From: an uncultured Collinsella sp.
GTDB lineage: Bacteria; Actinomycetota; Coriobacteriia; Coriobacteriales; Coriobacteriaceae
Assembly: GCA_934646865.1 (NCBI GenBank)
Contig: CAKUEU010000038.1
Location: 1 to 15,857 of the forward strand
Direction: 5' to 3'
DNA length: 15,857 nucleotides
Shown: positions 7,665-14,788 of the stretch, piece by piece
Numbering within the stretch: the first letter of the stretch is position 1
Layout of the letters: every line of letters begins with the position of its first letter
Made by a program: the position numbers and the translations under genes
The notes under the pieces: model-generated
The model's input: only the letters and a program-made list of their open reading frames with translations
Told to the model about the DNA's origin: nothing
Databases searched by the model: none

Positions 7665-7708
7665 TTTACGTATCTACCATAGTATTTTATGATAGTTTTG
7701 AAATACTA
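7665..7708 (+). promoter_or_regulatory. Promoter and operator of the toxin-antitoxin operon
   Basis: -35-like TTTACG (7665-7670), 17-base spacer, -10 TATGAT (7688-7693). An inverted repeat, TAGTATTT (7680-7687) and AAATACTA (7701-7708), brackets the -10 and the expected start site, exactly where an autoregulating RHH antitoxin would bind. TGCTTTAC is also directly repeated at 7653-7660 and 7662-7669, over the -35. This stretch is much richer in A+T than its surroundings. Confidence 0.6.
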
Positions 7709-7718
7709 AGGAGGGGTC

Positions 7719-8099
7719 ATGACCACAACAGCCGCTCAGATCAACGTACGTCTCGATGCCGATCTTAAAAGGAGCGGGGACGCCGCTCTCTCCAGGGCCG
7801 GTATGACGCCGAGCCAAGCGGTGCGAGCGCTCTGGCAGCTTGCGGCGTCGCTGGCCGATCGCCCCGGTGCGCTCGAGGATATCCTGCTGCCCAGTCGTGC
7901 CCGGGCGGAACAGCGCGAGCACGAAAAGGCCGCCAAACGTAAGCTCGAGCTCATAGATCAGGGGTCGAAGCTGTTCGCTACCGCTTGCCGTGAGTCGGGA
8001 ATCGATATGGTCAAGGCCCAGCCATCGGACGACGAAGAGCTCAAACGGAATGCCTATGCGGATCGCTATGGCGAGGAGATGAGCTGGCTCTATGAGTGA
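7719..8099 (+). CDS. RelB/DinJ-family antitoxin
   Basis: 126 residues. Residues about 7-45 (start INVRLDADLKRSGDAAL, then GMTPSQAVRALW) match the ribbon-helix-helix DNA-binding domain of RelB/DinJ antitoxins. The remainder is charged and helical (about 58-85) and ends in an acidic tail likely to bind and mask the toxin. AAGGAGG sits four bases before the ATG. The stop codon overlaps the start of the next gene by eight bases, so translation is coupled. The protein probably represses its own promoter through the palindrome upstream. It is longer than typical RelB/DinJ proteins (about 80-100 residues). The partner is a PIN nuclease instead of the RelE/YafQ mRNA interferase usual for this antitoxin family. 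Confidence 0.85.
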   Translation: MTTTAAQINVRLDADLKRSGDAALSRAGMTPSQAVRALWQLAASLADRPGALEDILLPSRARAEQREHEKAAKRKLELIDQGSKLFATACRESGIDMVKAQPSDDEELKRNAYADRYGEEMSWLYE

Positions 8100-8583
8100 G
8101 GCTCCAAAGCGCATCTTGGTTGACACCAACGTGTGGCTCGATTATTTCATTCCCTCACGACGTGGTCGTTCGGTGGCGATTGAGTTTTTACGCGATGCAT
8201 GCACGGCGCAGGTGGATTTGCTGTATGCGGCGACATCGTCCAAAGACCTGTTCTATTTGATTTCAAGCGAACATAAGGCATGGTATCGGCGAGAGCACGG
8301 TTCGCTTTCCCAGGATGCCGCTATGGCAGCGACTTCGCTTGCATGGGATTGCCTCGACGTGTTGTCGCAACTTGCCACGCCGGTACCCTGCGACCTGAGT
8401 GACATATGGATGGCGAGCAGGCAGCGTGAGCTCCATAGCGATTACGAAGACGATTTAATCATTGCGGCAGCGATACGCGCTCAAGCAGATTTACTGGTCA
8501 CCAACGATGTCAAGCTCTGTTCGCATGCACCCGTCGCAGCAATGAACGTCGAAAACGCAAGAAAGTACTTGGCAACGCTCTAG
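8092..8583 (+). CDS. PIN-domain toxin (VapC-like ribonuclease)
   Basis: 163 residues. ILVDTNVWLDYF (8-19) is the PIN N-terminal strand with the first catalytic acid Asp11 and Asn13. SDYEDDLIIAAA (116-127) and LLVTND (134-139, Asp139) supply the remaining acidic residues. The DYEDDLI form resembles the FEDAL motif of the PIN_3 subgroup. Such proteins are Mg-dependent endoribonucleases that cut tRNA or rRNA and stop growth unless bound by their antitoxin. The eight-base overlap with the antitoxin gene marks it as the toxin of the pair. The target RNA cannot be inferred. All core acidic residues appear present, so an active nuclease is likely. Confidence 0.85.
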   Translation: MSEAPKRILVDTNVWLDYFIPSRRGRSVAIEFLRDACTAQVDLLYAATSSKDLFYLISSEHKAWYRREHGSLSQDAAMAATSLAWDCLDVLSQLATPVPCDLSDIWMASRQRELHSDYEDDLIIAAAIRAQADLLVTNDVKLCSHAPVAAMNVENARKYLATL

Positions 8584-8621
8584 CAATTTGAAGATCCCGC
8601 AGGTTGAACAAAAGACAGCGA

Positions 8622-8720
8622 GAGCTCGCCGTTTGAGCCAAGGTGCCGTGAAATGAAAAGGCGCTGACCTTCTGGTCGCGCCTTTGAAATTGAACGGCAG
8701 ATTGGCCAAACGGCGAGCTC
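8622..8720. repeat. Nested 99-bp inverted repeat between convergent genes
   Basis: Outer arms 8622-8641 and 8702-8720 pair over 19 bp with a single bulged A (GAGCTCGCCGTTTG is the perfect outer 14). Inside, GCCGT (8645-8649) pairs with ACGGC (8694-8698), and the centre is the terminator-like hairpin listed separately. The structure fills the gap between the PIN toxin and the oppositely oriented dehydrogenase gene. Confidence 0.7.
8657..8685. terminator. Bidirectional terminator hairpin
   Basis: AAAGGCGC (8657-8664) pairs with GCGCCTTT (8678-8685) and, after one bulged T, GACC pairs with GGTC around a TTCT loop. A-rich before and T-rich after on the plus strand and the same on the minus strand, so it can end both the toxin operon and the convergent dehydrogenase transcript. 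U-tracts are short. Confidence 0.6.
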
Positions 8721-8735
8721 GCAGCATCGACCGGT

Positions 8736-8757
8736 CCGCCGTTCGTTAGAACGGCGG
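8736..8757 (-). terminator. Hairpin just after the dehydrogenase stop
   Basis: CCGCCGTTC (8736-8744) and GAACGGCGG (8749-8757) form a perfect nine-base stem with a GTTA loop, four bases past the stop codon on the minus strand. There is no T-run, so it may protect the 3' end, with termination at the next hairpin. Confidence 0.45.
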
Positions 8758-8761
8758 AACC

Positions 8762-9697
8762 CTAATGCTCAATCCAGCAGCGCAGGGTTTCGCCGGCCTG
8801 CAGGTGACGCAGATTCTCCGCGGCAATGTCGACCACATTGTTGAGCGTAGCCTCCAAGTGGAACCAGCCCGAGACATGCGGCGTGATGAGCATGTTGGGC
8901 GCATCCCACAGGGGGCCTGTCTCAGGCAGCGGCTCGGGGTCGGTGACGTCGACCGCAGCGCCGGCAAGGTGCCCGGACTCAAGAGCGGCAACCAGATCGT
9001 CGGCAACAACGAGGTCACCGCGGCCGCCGTTGGCAAAGAAGGCGCCCGGCTTCATCGCGGCGAAGAACTCGGCGTTCGCCAGGCCGCGGGTCTCGGGTGT
9101 GCTGGGCATAAAGGATGCGACGACGTCTGCCTCGGCCAGGCGCTCAGACAGGGCATCCATGCCGTCCATGTCCTCAAATACAATGGGGTAGACGAGCGGA
9201 TGGCGCTTGATGCCGCGGACGTGCGCGCCCATGCTGCGGCAGAGCGTGGCAAAGTGGCCGCCGATATCGCCCGCGCCCAGCACCAGCACGTTGGCATTTT
9301 TGAGCGAGGTGACCGGGCCCAAGTCCTCCCAGCGATGCTCGCGCTGCAGGTCCTGGTAGCCGGGCAGGCGCTTCATCATTGACAGCACCATGGCAAACAT
9401 GTGCTCGCTTACGGCCTGTCCGTAGGCGCCGATCGAGCAAGACAGCTTGGCGTCGGCCGGCACGGTGCCAGCAGCAAGGTAGTCGTCATAGCCGGCGGTC
9501 TGCAATTGCAACAGCTGGAGATGCTTGCATACCGTGAGCATGTCAGGGTCGATGTTGCCCAGGATCACGTCGGCATCGGCGACCTGCTCGTGCGTGGCGG
9601 CGTCGGCGCTCGTGTAGATAAAGTCCTCGCCCGGAGCGCTCGACTCAAGAATTGCGCGATGACGGTCGTTGACGGGCAACAAAACCAGGATGTTCAC
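8762..9697 (-). CDS. D-isomer-specific 2-hydroxyacid dehydrogenase, NAD-binding
   Basis: 311 residues, cytoplasmic. It should interconvert a 2-oxoacid and a D-2-hydroxyacid using NAD(P)H. The Rossmann loop VLGAGDIGGHFA (GxGxxG, about 139-150) is clear. Catalytic residues are in place: Arg in ANGGRGDLV, Glu in DVTDPEPLP and His in ITPHVSG. The catalytic-domain motif LQLQTAGYDDYLA matches the substrate-binding loop region. The closest style is the group of uncharacterised 2-hydroxyacid dehydrogenases; phosphoglycerate dehydrogenase is unlikely, since there is no C-terminal ACT domain. Substrate is not known. Translation starts at GTG, with GAGAGGA about seven bases before it. Copy 2 of the repeated hairpin lies directly upstream of the ribosome binding site, where it could act in the leader. 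No operon partner: the upstream gene map has its own terminator. Confidence 0.92.
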   Translation of the reverse strand: MNILVLLPVNDRHRAILESSAPGEDFIYTSADAATHEQVADADVILGNIDPDMLTVCKHLQLLQLQTAGYDDYLAAGTVPADAKLSCSIGAYGQAVSEHMFAMVLSMMKRLPGYQDLQREHRWEDLGPVTSLKNANVLVLGAGDIGGHFATLCRSMGAHVRGIKRHPLVYPIVFEDMDGMDALSERLAEADVVASFMPSTPETRGLANAEFFAAMKPGAFFANGGRGDLVVADDLVAALESGHLAGAAVDVTDPEPLPETGPLWDAPNMLITPHVSGWFHLEATLNNVVDIAAENLRHLQAGETLRCWIEH

Positions 9698-9716
9698 AAG
9701 CAGTCCTCTCCGCTCG

Positions 9717-9756
9717 ACCTACCAAGAGGGGCAGGTTAATTTTGGCAGGTTTTATC
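9717..9756 (+). repeat. Repeated hairpin element, copy 2
   Basis: ACCTACCAAGA (9717-9727) pairs with TTTTGGCAGGT (9740-9750). The A-C mismatch falls at the same stem position as in copy 1. Bases 9735-9756 are identical to 7523-7544. It lies just upstream of the dehydrogenase start, on the plus strand in the same orientation as copy 1. Confidence 0.7.
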
Positions 9757-9769
9757 AGGCAAAACGTTC

Positions 9770-9817
9770 AAATAAAACGCCGGATGCAAGACGAGCGTGC
9801 CCGTCAGCATCCGGCGT
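9770..9817 (-). terminator. Intrinsic terminator of map
   Basis: A perfect 11-bp stem, ACGCCGGATGC (9777-9787) against GCATCCGGCGT (9807-9817), is followed on the minus strand by TTTTATTT. GACG/CGTC can extend pairing inside the loop. It begins nine bases after the map stop codon. A standard rho-independent terminator. Confidence 0.88.
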
Positions 9818-9825
9818 ATCTACAG

Positions 9826-10713
9826 CTACCAGCTGAGCAGTTCGTAGCCGTCCTCGGTCACCACGAGCTGCACCTCGCACTGGGCCGAATCGCTGCCGTC
9901 CTTGGTGCGCACGCACCAGCCGTCGCCCTTGCTAATCTTGATGTCGGGCGCTCCGGCGTTGACCATGGGCTCGATGGTAAAGACCATACCCGGGGCCATG
10001 ATGGTGTCCACATCGGGCGCCTCGGTGGTAAAGCCCACAAACGGGTCCTCGTGGAACTCCTTACCGATGCCGTGTCCACCGTACTCGCGCACCACGCTAA
10101 AGCCGGCGTCCTCGACCGTCTTTTGCACGGCCTCGGCCATCACGGACAGCGGTAGCCATGGCTTGACGGCGGCAAGGCCCGCCTCCACGCTGGCGCGGGT
10201 GACGTCGACCAGGCGCTGGCGCTCGGCCGAGACCTCGCCGATGCAGAACATGCGGCTCGAATCACTAAAGTAACCGTCCAAGATCGTGGAGCAGTCTACG
10301 TTGATGATGTCGCCCTCGTGCAGCACATCCGCATCGCAGGGGATACCGTGGCAGACGACGTCGTTGATCGAGGTGCACACGCTCTTGGGATAGCCCTCGT
10401 AGTTAAGGTCGGCCGGCGTGCCACCGTGCTCGACGGTGTAGTCGTAGATCATCTGGTCGATCTGGTTGGTGGTCATGCCTGCGGCGATATGCTCGCCCAC
10501 ATAATCGAGCACGCCCACGTTGATGGCTGCCGAGCGCTTGATGCCCTCGATATCGGCGGGCGTCTTGTAGAGCGTGCGAGGCAGAACCTCCCAGCCCTCT
10601 TCCCACAAGCGTTCGAGGCGCTCATCAAAGGCGCTATGGCATTTCTTGTATTTCTTGCCGCTGCCGCACCAGCAAGCGTCGTTGCGGCCGGGCACGGGTC
10701 CTTTGTCATACAT
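9826..10713 (-). CDS. map: Type I methionine aminopeptidase with N-terminal SEC-C zinc motif
   Basis: 295 residues, cytoplasmic; removes the initiator methionine from new proteins. Residues 14-26 (CWCGSGKKYKKCH) form a SEC-C zinc motif (Cys14, Cys16, Cys25, His26), thought in SecA and related proteins to help binding to ribosome or partner proteins; it is a known N-terminal extension in some bacterial enzymes. The catalytic domain has all five metal ligands: Asp140 (NVDCST), Asp151 (FSDSSRMF), His214 (YGGHGIG), Glu248 (TIEPM) and Glu280 (SAQCEVQ), with His122 in VCHGIP for substrate. The usual SAQxEHT reads SAQCEVQ, a conserved-region variant that keeps the ligand. AAAGGAAG precedes the ATG. 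It is monocistronic: a palindrome lies upstream and a terminator follows. Confidence 0.96.
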   Translation of the reverse strand: MYDKGPVPGRNDACWCGSGKKYKKCHSAFDERLERLWEEGWEVLPRTLYKTPADIEGIKRSAAINVGVLDYVGEHIAAGMTTNQIDQMIYDYTVEHGGTPADLNYEGYPKSVCTSINDVVCHGIPCDADVLHEGDIINVDCSTILDGYFSDSSRMFCIGEVSAERQRLVDVTRASVEAGLAAVKPWLPLSVMAEAVQKTVEDAGFSVVREYGGHGIGKEFHEDPFVGFTTEAPDVDTIMAPGMVFTIEPMVNAGAPDIKISKGDGWCVRTKDGSDSAQCEVQLVVTEDGYELLSW

Positions 10714-10765
10714 GGCTAACTTCCTTTCATTCGCAGCTAGTATAGCCCACCCACGCGTCCATAAA

Positions 10766-10832
10766 AGTTGCGGTGATATAGTTCCGATTTAAGCGGTTTA
10801 ACAGCACAAATAGGAACTATATCACCGCAACT
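10766..10832. repeat. Long perfect palindrome with 20-bp arms, possible terminator
   Basis: Bases 10766-10785 (AGTTGCGGTGATATAGTTCC) are the exact reverse complement of 10813-10832. After one mismatch, four more pairs (ATTT/AAAT) continue inward to a 17-nt loop. It lies between map and the radical SAM gene, both on the minus strand; there the right end is followed by CTTTT, so it may terminate the radical SAM transcript. The arms are far longer than terminators need. Confidence 0.85.
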
Positions 10833-10872
10833 GATGGGGCGGGATGGCGGCACTAGCTGCTGCGTGGTTTTG

Positions 10873-11655
10873 CTAGTAGCTCACCTGGCAGGGGATGCCG
10901 AGGGCGCGCACGCGCGCGGCGATGGCGTCGAGCACCTCGGGCGCTGCTTTGGCAAGGCCGGCGACCGGTGTCTCGCGCGCCACCGTGTAAATGGTCGCCT
11001 CCTGCGGGCGAATGCGCTCGAGCGCCGCGAGCCAAGGGCCGACGTACTCCTCGCCGGTGTTGTCGATGGGCTTGCCCTGATACTCGCCGGTCAAAAAGAT
11101 CGTCTGGATAATAACGTGACCGTCAAAGCTTGCGAACGTCTCGATCTGGTGCTCGACGTCGTAGGGGCCAACGGGCTGGTCGAGCAGCTGGATAAACGCC
11201 GGGTCGACCGTATCGAGCTTAAGAATGTTGTCGTCGACCATCATGAGCGCGTCGTGCACCTCGGGGCGGTCGGCGCGCGTGCCGTTGGAGAGCACGGCGA
11301 TCTTGGAGTTTGGGGCAAGCTCGTCGCGCAGCGCGACGGCGCCGGCGATGGCCTGTGGAAACTCCGGTGCGGCGGTGGGCTCGCCGTTGCCTGCGAAGGT
11401 GATCACATCGGGGAGCTCGCCCTCGGCTGCCATCTCGCGCAGCTTTGCCTCGAGCGCGTCGAGCACCACGGCAGCTGTGTTGTACGGCTCATGGCAGGGG
11501 CGCTCGGCGTTGAGGCCGTTTTCGCAGTAAATGCAGTCGAACGTGCAGATTTTGCCGCTGGCCGGCATCATGTTGACGCCGAGCGAGAGACCAAGGCGAC
11601 GGCTGCGAACGGGCCCAAAGATGGGGCTGGCATTCAAAAACGTAGACATAGGCAT
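10873..11655 (-). CDS. Radical SAM protein (COG0731-like)
   Basis: 260 residues. CTFDCIYC (37-44) is the CxxxCxxC motif that holds the 4Fe-4S cluster and cleaves S-adenosylmethionine. The preceding FGPVRSRRLGLSLGVNMMP (13-31) is typical of the small COG0731-type radical SAM proteins, distantly related to the TYW1 wyosine enzyme. FAGNGEPTAAPEF is the strand with the GEP motif that contacts SAM. No auxiliary cysteine cluster or fused domain is evident, and the bacterial role of this family is not established. The start at 11655 (or ATG 11649) follows AGGAG; an upstream extension of the frame to 12243 is rejected because it overlaps the divergent hydrolase gene and lacks similarity. Confidence 0.88.
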   Translation of the reverse strand: MPMSTFLNASPIFGPVRSRRLGLSLGVNMMPASGKICTFDCIYCENGLNAERPCHEPYNTAAVVLDALEAKLREMAAEGELPDVITFAGNGEPTAAPEFPQAIAGAVALRDELAPNSKIAVLSNGTRADRPEVHDALMMVDDNILKLDTVDPAFIQLLDQPVGPYDVEHQIETFASFDGHVIIQTIFLTGEYQGKPIDNTGEEYVGPWLAALERIRPQEATIYTVARETPVAGLAKAAPEVLDAIAARVRALGIPCQVSY

Positions 11656-11680
11656 ATGCTCCTCAAGACAATTGTGCCTA

Positions 11681-11689
11681 AGCATAGCA
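11681..11689 (-). promoter_or_regulatory. Extended -10 element for the radical SAM gene
   Basis: The minus strand reads TGCTATGCT, TGn plus a hexamer matching four of six consensus bases, about 25 bases before the start codon. There is no good -35. The location supports the 11655/11649 start. Confidence 0.35.
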
Positions 11690-11785
11690 TCGGCTCCAAA
11701 GCAAGGTGCGGGCTCTTGCTTTACAAGTTTCGTTTTTTCACGTCGCTCATGATGCCGTGCCATGAAAAGCCTCGGGTCGGGTAAA

Positions 11786-11799
11786 GTTAATCTGTTAAC
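11786..11799 (+). promoter_or_regulatory. Small palindrome upstream of the alpha/beta hydrolase
   Basis: GTTAATCTGTTAAC is a 5-4-5 palindrome in the divergent 219-bp region, 75 bases before the hydrolase start. It is a possible operator. A second hairpin (CATCCA/TGGATG, with GCTG/CAGC inside, 11822-11851) lies in the presumed leader. Neither has a known counterpart that can be recognised here. Confidence 0.25.
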
Positions 11800-11874
11800 A
11801 AGGCGTAAGGCAATGCGGGTCCATCCAACCGTGCTGACGTGCAGCTGGATGAGCATTGATGATGGGGGCACAAT

Positions 11875-12672
11875 ATGGATTTTACGGTCGAGAATGCGGG
11901 CACCACGATTGCCTGTCGCGAATATGCCGACCCGGATGTGTCGCCTGATGCTCCTGCCTTGGTGTGCGTGCACGGCGCCTGCGTCGACGGCGTCTTTTTT
12001 GACGCCATCGCCCGCGAGCTCGCCTGTGACTACCGCGTCATTGCCTACGACCGCCGCGGTTGCGGCGAGAGCGGCGACGCTGCAGACGGACGCTACGACC
12101 TTGCCGTCCAGGCCGCCGACCTGCAGGCCGTTATCGAGCATATTGGCGCTCCGGCAAACGTGCTCGCGCACAGTGCCGGTACGCTGGTGACCCTGGAGCT
12201 TCTCCGTGCAAACCCCGCCATAATCTCGCGTGCGATTCTGCATGAACCCGCCGTGACGGATGAGGGTGCCGGCCTGGGCGCGGCCCCGGTTTTGCTCGAG
12301 ATGATCGCCGCGGGAAAGGTCTCCAGGGCATTACGGGCCTTCCTGGGCGCCATCGGCGATTCGGACCCTGAGGCCCCCAAGTTAACCGAGGCGGAAGCCA
12401 AACATGCCCTGCGCAACGGCCGCAGCTTCATGGCAAACGAATACGGGATTACTATGACCTGCGTTCCCGATTGGGATAGCGTTCGCGCGTCAAAAACGGT
12501 GGCCGCCGTGCTCCTGGGCGAGCTCTCGATTGGCACGCCCCGCGAGGCTGGTACGCGAGCGGCTGCCGAATATCTCGATTGTCTTCTCGTGACGATCCCG
12601 GGCGCGCATAACGGTCTGCGCGATCGCCCGGCAGCGGCTGCCCGGGCTGTCCGTGGCATCCTGGGGCTCTAA
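11875..12672 (+). CDS. Alpha/beta hydrolase
   Basis: 265 residues, no signal peptide, so cytoplasmic. Fold markers are VCVHGACVDG (31-39; oxyanion-hole HG), YDRRGCGESG (58-67) and the nucleophile elbow AHSAGT with Ser100 (Ala in place of the first Gly of GxSxG). The catalytic His is His245 in PGAHNGL near the C-terminus. The acid residue is not certain. This family includes esterases, lipases, haloperoxidases, C-C hydrolases and peptidases; the sequence does not decide. A GGGGGC stretch lies six bases before the ATG. The gene stands alone between divergent and co-oriented but unrelated genes. No terminator was found in the 211 bases after it. Confidence 0.9.
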   Translation: MDFTVENAGTTIACREYADPDVSPDAPALVCVHGACVDGVFFDAIARELACDYRVIAYDRRGCGESGDAADGRYDLAVQAADLQAVIEHIGAPANVLAHSAGTLVTLELLRANPAIISRAILHEPAVTDEGAGLGAAPVLLEMIAAGKVSRALRAFLGAIGDSDPEAPKLTEAEAKHALRNGRSFMANEYGITMTCVPDWDSVRASKTVAAVLLGELSIGTPREAGTRAAAEYLDCLLVTIPGAHNGLRDRPAAAARAVRGILGL

Positions 12673-12883
12673 CACCCGCAATGGCTAAAGCAGGCTTCAC
12701 CCGCAAACGTTTCGGCCGTGTTAACAAATGTGCTCAAAACCTCACGTCTGCGACTTCAATCGCGCCGCCTGCCAACTCATAAAAATGTAACAGCATTCAC
12801 GTACTTACCTGCATCGACAAGGTGTTACCCTTGTAGCATTTGGAACCCACCGCTACCATGCGAAACTATCGAAAGGGCCCCAT

Positions 12884-14764
12884 ATGCTCAATAATCACGA
12901 GGTCAATCTAACCGACGAGGAGGCTGCCGCCGAGGTCGCCCGCGTCGCGAAGACCTACCCCGTGGTGCGTTTGCTGTCGGCCGATCAGATTAAGAGCGAG
13001 CCTAACTGCCTGCTCGCCGGCGATCGGTGTCCTTGTTTGCGCCAGTCGAGTCTTGAGGCTTTGGCAGACTCCGATGAGGTGTCGGAGCAACTGCTCAATG
13101 ATGGCACTGAGTACCGCGCCCGTCTACGCCCTCTGAAGGTCGAGGGCGAGCCTCACGTCCTGCTGATGGTGCGTCCGATCGATGAGCAAGAGGCTGCAGA
13201 AGAGGACCTTGTCTACACCGACGTGCTGACGAGCGTGCGCAACCGCCGATATTACGAGGAAAAGCTCCGTAGCGCCCGCATGAAGGCCGGCGTGGCGGTG
13301 ATCGACCTTGATGATTTTAGGGTCTTCAATGATACGTGTGGTCGTCATGCCGGCGACCTTGCGCTCGGTGCTGTGGCGACAGCCATACGCAGCGGAATTC
13401 GTTCGACTGACGAGCTTGTGCGCTATGGCTGCGACAAGTTTGTGGTCGTCATGCCCAATATTCCCTCCGATGACTTCACCCGTCGCCTACATCAGGTATC
13501 CGATGCCGTTCGTTCCACGATTGTTCCGGGCCATGAGTACGTGAGCTTGACGGCATGTGTTGGTGGCGTTCGCATTCATGGTGAGACGGTCGATGAGGGC
13601 GTTGGCCGTGCTGTCCAATTATTGAGCCGCGCTAAGGCAAAAGCCGGTACGGTCGTGACCGATGCCGATTCCATCGAGGCCTTCCAAAGCGAAAAGCCTT
13701 TGGTGCTTATTGTCGATGACTCCGAGATGAACCGAGCCATTCTCAACGAGATGCTCAAGGACGAGTATTGCATCCTCGAGGCCGACAACGGTCGTACAGC
13801 GCTCGACATGGTCGACCGCTATGGCGATGAGTTGTCGCTCGTGATGCTGGACATTGTCATGCCGGGCATAAGCGGCTTTGAGGTGCTAGCCGATCTGTCG
13901 CGCCGAACGGGTATCGACAATCTGCCTGTCATCATGATTTCGAGCGAAGATTCCGATGATATGGTTCTGCGCGCGTACGAGCTGGGCGCCTCGGACTATA
14001 TCAACCGCCCGTTTGACTCCCGTATCGTGCGCCGCCGCGTAAGCAACACCATCCGCCTGTACGCCAAACAGCGCCGCCTGACGAGCCTGCTGTCCCAGCA
14101 GTACAACGAGCGCGTCAAGAACAGTCGCATGCTCATCGACATCATGGCCGGCGTCATGGAGCTTCGCAACGGCGAGAGCGGCAGGCACGTTACGAACATC
14201 GAGAAGCTGACCGAGCTGCTGCTTGGCTGTCTGGTCCAGCGTAGCGGCACGGTCTCCCTCGACAATGAGGAACGCTCTACGATCGCCCTGGCTTCGGCGC
14301 TGCACGATATCGGCAAGATGTCGATTGACGATGCGATTCTCAACAAGCCCGGACGCCTTACGTCCGAGGAGTTCGAGATTATGAAGACGCATACCACGAT
14401 CGGCGCCGACATGCTGCTTGAGCTGGGTAGCCATCACGCCGGCAATGCGCTTATGGAATATGCGTACCAGATTGCGCGTTGGCACCACGAGCGCTGGGAC
14501 GGCAAGGGTTATCCCGATGGCCTTAAGGGCGACGAAATTCCCATTGCCGCACAGGTGGTTTCGGTGGCCGACGTGTACGATGCGCTGACGAGCGTGCGCG
14601 TGTACAAGGATGCCATCCCGCACGAGGAAGCGATCAAGATGATCCTGGACGGTAAGTGCGGCACCTTTAACCCGCTGCTGCTCGATTGCCTGCTCGAGGT
14701 GCAAGACCAAATTGCCGAGACGTTGGCACGCCCCGCCGACGTCGTCGCGTTTCCCACGATTTAG
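12884..14764 (+). CDS. Degenerate GGDEF - receiver - HD-GYP signalling protein
   Basis: 626 residues, no membrane segment. Residues 1-105 are a PAS-like or unknown sensory region with a Cys cluster (Cys42, Cys49, Cys51). Residues about 111-265 are a GGDEF domain (VLTSVRNRRYYEE, DLDDF at 141-145) whose signature is GCDKF (182-186) instead of GGDEF, so cyclase activity is unlikely. Residues about 275-390 are a receiver domain with Asp278/Asp279 and phosphoacceptor Asp323; the conserved Lys is Arg375. Residues about 400-610 are an HD-GYP phosphodiesterase with His474-Asp475 and HHERWDGKGYP (534-544), so c-di-GMP hydrolysis is expected. RpfG is the known REC-HD-GYP analogue; an extra N-terminal GGDEF is unusual. 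The HPt gene follows 24 bases later. GAAAGGG is the ribosome binding site. Confidence 0.95.
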   Translation: MLNNHEVNLTDEEAAAEVARVAKTYPVVRLLSADQIKSEPNCLLAGDRCPCLRQSSLEALADSDEVSEQLLNDGTEYRARLRPLKVEGEPHVLLMVRPIDEQEAAEEDLVYTDVLTSVRNRRYYEEKLRSARMKAGVAVIDLDDFRVFNDTCGRHAGDLALGAVATAIRSGIRSTDELVRYGCDKFVVVMPNIPSDDFTRRLHQVSDAVRSTIVPGHEYVSLTACVGGVRIHGETVDEGVGRAVQLLSRAKAKAGTVVTDADSIEAFQSEKPLVLIVDDSEMNRAILNEMLKDEYCILEADNGRTALDMVDRYGDELSLVMLDIVMPGISGFEVLADLSRRTGIDNLPVIMISSEDSDDMVLRAYELGASDYINRPFDSRIVRRRVSNTIRLYAKQRRLTSLLSQQYNERVKNSRMLIDIMAGVMELRNGESGRHVTNIEKLTELLLGCLVQRSGTVSLDNEERSTIALASALHDIGKMSIDDAILNKPGRLTSEEFEIMKTHTTIGADMLLELGSHHAGNALMEYAYQIARWHHERWDGKGYPDGLKGDEIPIAAQVVSVADVYDALTSVRVYKDAIPHEEAIKMILDGKCGTFNPLLLDCLLEVQDQIAETLARPADVVAFPTI

Positions 14765-14788
14765 TTTGACCAAAGGAGTTTTTAATCC

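Noticed and set aside
11656..12243. A long N-terminal extension of the radical SAM frame on the minus strand
   Set aside because: It overlaps the divergent alpha/beta hydrolase gene and its promoter region, has no family similarity, and a ribosome binding site and extended -10 support the start at 11655 or 11649.
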